A DNA stretch of 64,000 nucleotides from Rhodoferax sp. (GTDB lineage: Bacteria > Pseudomonadota > Gammaproteobacteria > Burkholderiales > Burkholderiaceae_C): NCBI GenBank assembly GCA_019449595.1, contig JAGRPL010000006.1:124001-188000 (forward strand), in the 5' to 3' direction. Within the stretch, counting starts at the first letter, position 1. Every line of letters starts with the position of its first letter. Under the pieces are notes generated by a model. That model ran no database searches, was not told the DNA's origin, and saw only the letters and a list, made by a program, of their open reading frames with translations. Made by a program: the position numbers and the translations under genes. Of this stretch, positions 57,310-64,000 are shown piece after piece.

Positions 57310-58920
57310 ATGCCTGCTATCCGTTCCAAAATCAACGTCAAGGCCGATGCCTTCGCTGCCAATGTGCAGCGCATGCAGGGCCTGCTCACCGAGGTGCAAA
57401 GGCTGGAAGGCCTGGTCATCGCCGAATCCGAATCCAAGCGCGAGAAGTTCGAAAAGCGCAAGCAACTGCTGCCGCGCGAACGCGTGGCGCGTCTGCTGGA
57501 CCGCGGCACACCGTTCCTGGAGCTGAGCCGCCTGGCGGGGCTCAACATGCACGACGACGACGGCAAGAAGGCCGTGCTCGGCGGCGGCTCCATCATTGGC
57601 ATCGGCGTGGTGGCGGGCAAGCGCTGCCTGGTGTCGGTGAACGACAGCGCAGTCAAGGGTGGCACCGTGGCGCCCATGGGGCTGCGCAAGGCCTTGCGGG
57701 CGCAGACCATCGCCATCGAAAACAAGCTGCCCCTGATCTATCTGGTGGAAAGCGGTGGCGCCAACCTGATGTACCAGGCCGAGATCTTTGTGGACGGCGG
57801 CCGCAGCTTCGCCAACCAGGCGCGCATGTCTGCAGCCGGCCTGCCGCAGATTTCCGTGGTGCACGGTTCGTCTACGGCCGGTGGCGCCTATCTGCCCGGC
57901 CTGTCCGACTACGTGATTCTGGTGCGCGGGCGTTCCAGCATCTACTTGGCTGGCCCCCCGCTGGTCAAGGCCGCCATTGGCGAGGACTGCACCGATGAAG
58001 AGTTGGGCGGTGCCGAGACCCACGCCCAGGTCACCGGCCTGGGGGAGTACCTGTGCGAAGACGACGCCCACGCCATCGGCATGGCCCGCGAGGTGATGGA
58101 CAAGCTGCGCTGGGACCAGACCCCCGCAGCCGCCAGCTTTGCCGAGCCGCTGTATGACGAGCAGGAGTTGATGGGCATTGTGCCGGCCGACGAGCGCGAA
58201 CCCTACGACGTGCGCGAGATCATTGCCCGCCTGGTAGACGGCTCCGATTTCCTGGAGTTCAAGGCCAGCTATGCCCCCGAGATGATGTGCGGCCACGCCC
58301 GGGTGCAGGGCCACCTGGTGGGCATCCTGGGCAACAACGGCCCCATCCAGCCCGCCGGTTCGACCAAGGCCGCGCAGTTCATCCAGCTGTGCGACCAGAG
58401 CGGCACGCCGCTGATCTTCCTGCAGAACACCACGGGCTACATGGTGGGCTCGGTGGCCGAGCGCAGCGGCGCCATCAAGCACGGCTCCAAGATGATCCAG
58501 GCCGTGGCCAACGCCCGCGTGCCCAAGTTCACCGTGGTGGTGGGTGGCTCGTATGGTGCCGGCAACTACGGCATGTGCGGCCGTGGCTTCGACCCGCGCT
58601 TCATCTTCTCCTGGCCGACGGCCCGCACCGCCGTGATGGGCGGCGCGCAGGCGGCCAAGGTGATGGACATCGTCAACCGCGCCAAGATCGAACGCGCCGG
58701 CGGCGAGGCCAATGAAGAAGCCCTCAAGGCAATGTCCGATGGCCTGCGCATGCGGCTGGACAAGGAATCTGCCGCCCTGTTTGGCACCGCCCGCCTGTGG
58801 GACGACGGCATCATCGATCCGCGCGACACACGGCGCGTCCTGGGGCTGTGCCTGGCACTGGCCCAGGAAGCCGAGCAACGAACCCTGCGCCCCAACACCT
58901 TCGGTGTGGCACGCATGTAA
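57310..58920 (+). CDS. Acyl-CoA carboxylase, carboxyltransferase (beta) subunit
   Basis: A 536-residue carboxyltransferase with both crotonase-like halves: YLVESGGANL and GSSTAGGAYLPGLSDY in the first, GNNGPIQPAGSTKAAQF and VVVGGSYGAGNYGMCGRGFDP in the second. It pairs with the biotin carboxylase at 60946. The N-terminal region is only moderately similar to LiuB (methylcrotonyl-CoA) or AtuC (geranyl-CoA) sequences as I recall them, so the acyl-CoA substrate is open. Start ATG 57310 with AAGGA upstream. Confidence 0.88.
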   Translation: MPAIRSKINVKADAFAANVQRMQGLLTEVQRLEGLVIAESESKREKFEKRKQLLPRERVARLLDRGTPFLELSRLAGLNMHDDDGKKAVLGGGSIIGIGVVAGKRCLVSVNDSAVKGGTVAPMGLRKALRAQTIAIENKLPLIYLVESGGANLMYQAEIFVDGGRSFANQARMSAAGLPQISVVHGSSTAGGAYLPGLSDYVILVRGRSSIYLAGPPLVKAAIGEDCTDEELGGAETHAQVTGLGEYLCEDDAHAIGMAREVMDKLRWDQTPAAASFAEPLYDEQELMGIVPADEREPYDVREIIARLVDGSDFLEFKASYAPEMMCGHARVQGHLVGILGNNGPIQPAGSTKAAQFIQLCDQSGTPLIFLQNTTGYMVGSVAERSGAIKHGSKMIQAVANARVPKFTVVVGGSYGAGNYGMCGRGFDPRFIFSWPTARTAVMGGAQAAKVMDIVNRAKIERAGGEANEEALKAMSDGLRMRLDKESAALFGTARLWDDGIIDPRDTRRVLGLCLALAQEAEQRTLRPNTFGVARM

Positions 58921-58967
58921 CTCCCTTATCTCCCAACACACCACCCTTCAACTTCAAGGCATTCACC

Positions 58968-60119
58968 ATGAAATTCACACCCGAACACGAGCAAATTTCT
59001 GACACGGTACGCAAGTTTGTGGCCAACGAGATCAACCCCCATCTGCCCGAGTGGGAGAAGGCGGGCATTTTCCCGGCCCACCAGCTGTTCAAGAAGATGG
59101 GTGACTTGGGCCTGCTGGGCATCAAGTACTCCACGGAGTACGGCGGCATGGGTCTGGACTTCAGCTACTCCATGGTGATGGCCGAAGCCCTGGGCGAGTG
59201 CAATGCCGGCGGCGTGCCCATGGCCATTGGTGTGCAAACCGACATGTGCACCCCGGCACTGGCGCGCTTTGGCTCCGACGCCCTGCGCCGCGAGTTCCTG
59301 GCGCCGGCCATTGCCGGCGACATGGTGGGCTGCATCGGCGTGAGCGAGACCGGCGGCGGCTCGGACGTGGCCGCCCTGAAGACCACCGCCCGCAAGGACG
59401 GCGGCGACTACATCATCAACGGCTCCAAGATGTGGATCACCAACGGCATGCAGGCCGACTGGTGCTGCCTGCTGGCCAACACGTCGGACGGCCCGGTGCA
59501 CAAGAACAAGTCGCTCATCATGGTGCGCCTGGACAGCCCGGGTGTGACACGCCAGAAGATCGAGAAGATCGGCATGCACTCCAGCGACACCGCCCAGCTG
59601 TTCTTCGACAACGTGCGCGTGCCCCAGAGCAACCTGATTGGGCAAGAGGGCATGGGCTTCATGCTGCAGATGCTGCAGTTCCAGGAAGAGCGTCTGTACG
59701 GCGCCGCCGGTTCGCTGCGCTCGCTGGACAAGCTGATCGACCAGACCATCGAATACACCCGCCAGCGCCAGACCTTTGGCAAGCCCATCCTGGACAACCA
59801 GGTGGTGCATTTCCGCCTGGCGGAGCTGCGCACCGAAGTGGAAGCCCTGCGCGCGCTGACCTACCGCGCGGTGGAGGCATACGTCAGCGGCAAGGATGTG
59901 ACCAAGCTGGCCTCCATGGCCAAGCTCAAGGCCGGCCGCCTGAGCCGCGAAGTGGCCGACAGCTGCCTGCAGTACTGGGGTGGCATGGGCTTTACCGCCG
60001 ACAACCCCATTTCGCAGGCCTACCGCGACGGCCGTCTGATTTCCATTGGCGGCGGTGCCGACGAAATCATGCTGGGCATCATCTGCAAGTTCGAAGGCAC
60101 TTTGCCCGGCAAAGCGTGA
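58968..60119 (+). CDS. Acyl-CoA dehydrogenase
   Basis: A 383-residue flavoenzyme forming an enoyl-CoA. CIGVSETGGGSDVAALKT is the FAD/acyl signature; the putative catalytic Glu is in QFQEERLYG, in the position used by isovaleryl-CoA dehydrogenase rather than the medium-chain type. The end IGGGADEIMLGIICKFEG is family typical. It is 47 bases behind the carboxyltransferase gene and its stop overlaps the start of the hydratase gene by one base (TGATG). Confidence 0.92.
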   Translation: MKFTPEHEQISDTVRKFVANEINPHLPEWEKAGIFPAHQLFKKMGDLGLLGIKYSTEYGGMGLDFSYSMVMAEALGECNAGGVPMAIGVQTDMCTPALARFGSDALRREFLAPAIAGDMVGCIGVSETGGGSDVAALKTTARKDGGDYIINGSKMWITNGMQADWCCLLANTSDGPVHKNKSLIMVRLDSPGVTRQKIEKIGMHSSDTAQLFFDNVRVPQSNLIGQEGMGFMLQMLQFQEERLYGAAGSLRSLDKLIDQTIEYTRQRQTFGKPILDNQVVHFRLAELRTEVEALRALTYRAVEAYVSGKDVTKLASMAKLKAGRLSREVADSCLQYWGGMGFTADNPISQAYRDGRLISIGGGADEIMLGIICKFEGTLPGKA

Positions 60120-60949
60120 TGGCATTTGCTATGCAATTTGAAGCAATCCACGCAGAGCAGACGGGGCCTGCGCTGCATATCACGCTGAATCGGCCGGAGT
60201 CGCGCAACGCCATGTCGCTGCAGATGGTGGCCGAGCTGCGCCAGGCGCTGCAGGCTGCCGAAGCCACAGTGGGCCAGCCCGACGCGGTCCGTGTCGTGGT
60301 GCTGCGCGGTGCAGGGGGGCACTTCTGTGCCGGCGCCGATCTGAAAGACATGGCCGGTGCCCGCATGCGGGCCATGCAGGCCACGCCGGGTGGTGGCGAC
60401 CCCATTGCGGAGGTCAATGCTGCCTTTGGTGAGTTGTGCGTGGCCTATTCCCGCACGCCGCTGGCCGTGGTGGCGGTGCTGGAGGGCACGGTCATGGGCG
60501 GTGGCTTTGGTCTGGCTTGTGTGGCCGACGTGGCCCTTGCCAGCGAGACGGCCAGCTTCCGTCTGCCGGAAACCGCCCTGGGCGTGGTGCCGGCCCAGAT
60601 TGCCCCGTTCCTGGTGGAGCGCCTGGGCTACTCGCAGGCCAAGCGCCTGGCCGTGACCGGTGGCCGTCTGGACGCCGCAGCGGCCCTGCGCATTGGCATG
60701 GTGCATGCCGTGGCCACCACCGCGGCGTTGCCAGCGGAGCTCGACACCGTGCTGGCCGACATTCTGGCCTGCGCCCCCGGCGCGCTGGCGGCCACCAAGG
60801 CCCTCATGGCCCAGGCCCGTCTGAGCGAGCCACAGGCGCTGGTGTCGGCCGCCGCCGCCATCTTTTCCCGTGCAGCCCAAGGCCCGGAGGGGCTGGAAGG
60901 CATGACTGCATTCATTCAAAAGCGCAAACCACAGTGGGCACCGCAATGA
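60119..60949 (+). CDS. Enoyl-CoA hydratase/isomerase (crotonase family)
   Basis: A 276-residue crotonase protein. The oxyanion segments GAGGHFCAGADLKDM and GTVMGGGFGLACVADVALA are present, as is a catalytic acidic residue in LPETALGVVP. It would hydrate the carboxylated enoyl-CoA, as LiuC does for methylglutaconyl-CoA. Both ends overlap the neighbours (TGATG in front, ATGA behind), so it is tightly coupled within the operon. Confidence 0.9.
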   Translation: MAFAMQFEAIHAEQTGPALHITLNRPESRNAMSLQMVAELRQALQAAEATVGQPDAVRVVVLRGAGGHFCAGADLKDMAGARMRAMQATPGGGDPIAEVNAAFGELCVAYSRTPLAVVAVLEGTVMGGGFGLACVADVALASETASFRLPETALGVVPAQIAPFLVERLGYSQAKRLAVTGGRLDAAAALRIGMVHAVATTAALPAELDTVLADILACAPGALAATKALMAQARLSEPQALVSAAAAIFSRAAQGPEGLEGMTAFIQKRKPQWAPQ

Positions 60950-62910
60950 CCTTCTCCAAAATTCTGATTGCCAACCGGGGCGAGATCGCGTGCCGGGTCA
61001 TCCGTACCGCCCGTGACCTGGGCTACCGCACCGTGGCCGTGTTCAGTGACGCGGACCGCCATGCGCCCCATGTGACCCTGGCCGACGAAGCCGTGCACAT
61101 TGGCGCTTCGCCCGCGGCCGAGTCCTACCTGCGGTTTGACGCCCTGCTGGACGCGGCCCGCAAGACCGGCGCCGATGCCCTGCACCCCGGCTACGGCTTC
61201 CTGAGCGAGAACGCCGCGTTTGCGCAGGCCTGCGCCGATGCCGGTGTGGTCTTCATCGGCCCGCCTGCCAGCGCCATTGAGGCCATGGGCGACAAGGCGC
61301 TGGCCAAGCGCCGCATGCTGGATGCCGGTGTGCCGTGTGCGCCCGGCTACCTGGGTGCCGACCAGAGCGATGCCAACCTGATTGCCGAAGCCAAGAAGCT
61401 GGGTTACCCCCTGCTGGTGAAGGCCGTTGCCGGCGGCGGCGGACGCGGCATGCGCCTGGTGCGCGCCGACAGCGAGCTGCAGCAGGGCATTGACGGTGCG
61501 CGCCGGGAAGCCACCAGCGCGTTTGGCGACGGCACGCTGATGCTGGAGCGCCTGATCGACAACGGCCGCCACATCGAGATCCAGGTGTTTGCCGATGCCC
61601 ATGGCAACGCCGTGTATCTGGGCGAGCGCGATTGCACCGCCCAGCGCCGCCGCCAGAAGGTGATTGAAGAGGCGCCGTCCCCCGTGGTCACCCCCGCCAT
61701 GCGCGAAGCCATGGGCAAGGATGCCGTGGCGGCAGCGCTGGCCGTGGGCTACCGCGGCGCGGGCACGGTGGAGTTCATCGTGGACGACAAGCTCAACCAC
61801 TACTTCCTGGAAATGAACACCCGCCTGCAGGTCGAGCACCCGGTGACCGAGTGCATAACCGGCTATGACCTGGTGGAATGGCAATTGCGGGTGGCGGCGG
61901 GCGAGCCCCTGCCGGCACGCCAGGCCGACATTACCCTCACCGGCCACGCCATTGAAGCGCGCCTCTACGTGGAAGACCCCTATGCCGGGTTTGCGCCGCA
62001 GACCGGCACCGTGCTGTGGTGGCGACCCGCCAACGCCTTGCACGCGGGCGTGCGCATTGACGACGGCATTTGCGAGGGGAGCGTGATTTCTCCCTACTAC
62101 GACCCCATGGTGGCCAAGGTGATCGTGCACGGACGCGACCGCGACGATGCCATTCGCCGCCTGCGTGCGGCACTGGCCAATGCGCCCCTGCTGGGCTTGC
62201 GCAACAACGGGCGCTTCCTGAGTGACCTGGTGGACCACCCGGCTTTCCGCAAGGCCGAGATGACCACCACCCTGATCGACCAGTGGCTGGACAAAGGCGA
62301 GCCCCTGCTGCAGGAAACGGTGCCCGACGACGCAGTGTGGTCCGTGGCGGCCATGGCCCTGGCCATGCGCCACGGCAACAGCTGGCGCGCCGACAGCGTG
62401 GCGGCGTTTGAACTGCTGCTGCGCAACGGCGACACGGTGCGCAGCGTGCGGGTCCGCCCGGACCGCCACGGCGGTGTGGTGCTGATGCTCGACGGCGCCA
62501 CGCGCCACGCCAAGGTGCTCGGCGGTGTGGAAGGGGAACTGCGCTACGAGATCGACGGCGTGGTGCGCTCGGCCATATCGGTCCTCAGTGGTTCGGACCT
62601 GCATCTGGCGCTGGACGGACGCGCCTTTGTATTCACCGAGGTGTCACCGTTCCCGGACGCCGACGCCCTGAAGGATGCCAGCAAGGCGCGCTCGCCGGTG
62701 GCCGGCAAGGTCACGCAGATTCTGGTGACGCCGGGCGCTGCGGTGGAAGACGGCCAGGCCATGGTCTGTGTCGAAGCCATGAAGATGGAAATGTGGCTGT
62801 CAGCCCAGGCCGCGGGCCAGGTGCTGGCAGTGCATGCCAACGTCGGAGACCAGGTGGAGGCCGGTGCCCTGCTGGTAGAACTTGAATTGACCCCAACCAA
62901 GGAAGCATGA
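60946..62910 (+). CDS. Acyl-CoA carboxylase, biotin carboxylase / biotin carrier (alpha) subunit
   Basis: A 654-residue protein: biotin carboxylase domains (about residues 1-445, starting KILIANRGEIACRVIRTA, with the ATP loop KAVAGGGGRGMR), a linking BT domain and a C-terminal biotinyl domain with VEAMKMEM, whose Lys carries biotin. Works with the subunit at 57310. Overlaps the genes on both sides by ATGA. Confidence 0.95.
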   Translation: MTFSKILIANRGEIACRVIRTARDLGYRTVAVFSDADRHAPHVTLADEAVHIGASPAAESYLRFDALLDAARKTGADALHPGYGFLSENAAFAQACADAGVVFIGPPASAIEAMGDKALAKRRMLDAGVPCAPGYLGADQSDANLIAEAKKLGYPLLVKAVAGGGGRGMRLVRADSELQQGIDGARREATSAFGDGTLMLERLIDNGRHIEIQVFADAHGNAVYLGERDCTAQRRRQKVIEEAPSPVVTPAMREAMGKDAVAAALAVGYRGAGTVEFIVDDKLNHYFLEMNTRLQVEHPVTECITGYDLVEWQLRVAAGEPLPARQADITLTGHAIEARLYVEDPYAGFAPQTGTVLWWRPANALHAGVRIDDGICEGSVISPYYDPMVAKVIVHGRDRDDAIRRLRAALANAPLLGLRNNGRFLSDLVDHPAFRKAEMTTTLIDQWLDKGEPLLQETVPDDAVWSVAAMALAMRHGNSWRADSVAAFELLLRNGDTVRSVRVRPDRHGGVVLMLDGATRHAKVLGGVEGELRYEIDGVVRSAISVLSGSDLHLALDGRAFVFTEVSPFPDADALKDASKARSPVAGKVTQILVTPGAAVEDGQAMVCVEAMKMEMWLSAQAAGQVLAVHANVGDQVEAGALLVELELTPTKEA

Positions 62911-63782
62911 TGGAAAAAGCAATACTCACCTGTGCGCTGACTGGCGTGCTGACCAACCCCAAGCAGCACCCGGTTCCGGTGACACCGGCCCAGATGGCGG
63001 CGGAGGCGCGCGATGCGTTCAATGCCGGCGCGTCCATCATGCACGTGCATGTCCGCAACCAGGAGGAGGGCATGGGCCACATGCCCTCGTGGGACCCCGA
63101 GGTGATGGCCTCGGTGGTGGACGCGATCCGCGCTGCCTGCCCCGGCGTCATCATCAACCTGACCACGGGAGTGGTGGGCAAGGACGTTTCCGGCCCTCTG
63201 GCTTGCATCCGGCGCGTCAAGCCCGAGATTGCCGCCTGCAACGCCGGCAGCCTGAACTACCTCAAGATCAAGGATGACGGCAACTGGGCCTGGCCGCCCA
63301 TGGTGTTTGACAACCCGGTGTCCAAGGTACAGCAGTTTCTGGACGTGATGGCCGAGTGTGGCACCCACCCGGAATTTGAATGTTTCGACGTGGGCATTGT
63401 GCGCGCGGTGGGCATGTTTGTGAAAAACGGCATGCTCAAGCCCGAGATGGGCCGCCCCGAGTACAACCTGGTCATGGGTGTGGCCTCAGGCATGCCGTGC
63501 GATGCGGACCTGCTGGCGCTGCTGCCCCAGTGGATGGTGCCCAACAGCGTGTGGCAAGCCACGCTGATTGGTCGCCAGGAAATCTGGCCGGTGCACCAAA
63601 AGACCGCCGATCTGGGCGGCATGTTGCGCACCGGCCTGGAAGACACCTTCTACCTGCCCAATGGCGACCGCGCTGGCGGCAACGGTGCCCTGATCACTGA
63701 ACTGGCCGCTTGCGCAGAGCGCGCCGGGCGTTCCATTGCCAGCCCAGCCGAAGCCCGCGCCCTGTTGGGACTCAAGCCCTGA
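62907..63782 (+). CDS. BKACE-family beta-keto acid cleavage enzyme (DUF849)
   Basis: A 291-residue TIM-barrel enzyme of the 3-keto-5-aminohexanoate cleavage family. MHVHVRNQEEGMG carries the metal-binding histidines, and a conserved Glu lies in the ECFDVGIVRAVG segment. BKACE enzymes react a beta-keto acid with acetyl-CoA to give acetoacetate and a new CoA ester. It occupies the place where leucine or terpene operons carry HMG-CoA lyase. ATG 62907 overlaps the biotin carboxylase stop; ATG 62910 is equally possible. Confidence 0.9.
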   Translation: MMEKAILTCALTGVLTNPKQHPVPVTPAQMAAEARDAFNAGASIMHVHVRNQEEGMGHMPSWDPEVMASVVDAIRAACPGVIINLTTGVVGKDVSGPLACIRRVKPEIAACNAGSLNYLKIKDDGNWAWPPMVFDNPVSKVQQFLDVMAECGTHPEFECFDVGIVRAVGMFVKNGMLKPEMGRPEYNLVMGVASGMPCDADLLALLPQWMVPNSVWQATLIGRQEIWPVHQKTADLGGMLRTGLEDTFYLPNGDRAGGNGALITELAACAERAGRSIASPAEARALLGLKP

Positions 63783-63857
63783 CATCGGCAAGAATGTGGG
63801 CCGTATCTGGATGAAACTTGCCGGAGTGGCAAATCTTCTGATATACTTCGAGGCTTA

Positions 63858-63934
63858 GCGGCTGTAGCTCAGCTGGATAGAGTACTTGGCTACGAACCAA
63901 GGGGTCGTGGGTTCGATTCCTGCCAGCCGCACCA
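63858..63934 (+). tRNA. tRNA-Arg (anticodon ACG)
   Basis: A 77-base cloverleaf with encoded CCA: acceptor GCGGCTG/CAGCCGC, anticodon arm CTTGGCTACGAACCAAG with ACG at 63892-63894, T arm GTGGGTTCGATTCC. The wobble A is normally converted to inosine by TadA. Confidence 0.97.
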
Positions 63935-63940
63935 AAAGTA

Positions 63941-63974
63941 AAGGCCTGTGATTGCAAGATCACAGGCCTTTTTC
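63941..63974 (+). terminator. Terminator after tRNA-Arg
   Basis: AAGGCCTGTGAT (63941-63952), loop TGCAAG, ATCACAGGCCTT (63959-63970), then TTTC: a perfect 12-bp stem seven bases after the tRNA. Confidence 0.93.
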
Positions 63975-64000
63975 TTATTCCGATCGATCCTGTTGCACGG

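Noticed and set aside
60119..60145. A tenth repeat copy at the start of the enoyl-CoA hydratase gene (TTTGCTATGCAATTTG)
   Set aside because: Only a short stretch matches the core; not above what chance could give.

Overview
The window is a chromosomal segment of a Gram-negative betaproteobacterium, most likely a member of the Comamonadaceae (Rhodoferax, Polaromonas or Acidovorax type). This is inferred from the family-level look of the proteins, the high GC, a hexR-zwf / tal-pgi block, and the gene order ftsY, two M16 peptidases, rsmD, coaD, yfhL, pth, rplY, prs, tRNA-Gln, ispE, lolB, TPR protein, mutM, mutY. There is no prophage, insertion sequence, CRISPR array or rRNA operon. Three tRNA genes are present.

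Layout. 0-7 kb: the 3' part of a porin, then central sugar metabolism (HexR regulator and zwf on the minus strand, diverging from tal, pgi and a HAD hydrolase). 7-9 kb: groS-groL under a perfect CIRCE operator; the cognate repressor HrcA is encoded at 55 kb. 9-15.6 kb: small enzymes, an EamA exporter diverging from a LysR regulator around a near-perfect palindrome, a Lon-like protease and a bestrophin channel. 15.8-25 kb: the most interesting part. It holds selD, a separate SelD-partner flavoprotein, two rhodaneses, a TVP38/DedA protein, a flippase-like membrane protein, a CDP-alcohol phosphatidyltransferase, an ABC ATPase, a Rieske protein and a double-length ABC permease. The matching substrate-binding protein lies apart at 32.6-33.8 kb. 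As a set this matches E. coli ydjX/Z-ynjB-ynjC-ynjD-ynjE-ynjF, which in E. coli also sits a few genes from selD. I read it as a candidate selenium or sulfur uptake and activation locus; that function is an inference.

25-34 kb: an N-acyl amino acid synthase-like protein, a large membrane GGDEF/EAL protein, an Hsp70 relative (YegD type), an esterase, an unknown protein, a strictosidine-synthase-like lactonase and the stray binding protein. 34-56 kb: housekeeping genes for membrane targeting, RNA modification, CoA and PRPP synthesis, isoprenoids, lipoprotein sorting, the GO DNA-repair pair, NAD kinase and HrcA. Two small lipoproteins, one of them AT-rich, interrupt this conserved block at 37.8-39.1 kb. 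56-64 kb: a tRNA with CAU anticodon, then a MerR regulator and an SCP2 protein diverging from a five-gene acyl-CoA operon (carboxyltransferase, acyl-CoA dehydrogenase, enoyl-CoA hydratase, biotin carboxylase, BKACE enzyme), closed by tRNA-Arg and a terminator.

A second cross-cutting observation is a family of about nine dispersed repeats of roughly 30 bp (blocks ATTGCGCAG, TAGCTATC, AAAAACAGAGCAA). Most copies lie in coding sequence, and three of them encode hydrophobic N-terminal or membrane segments in the same reading frame.
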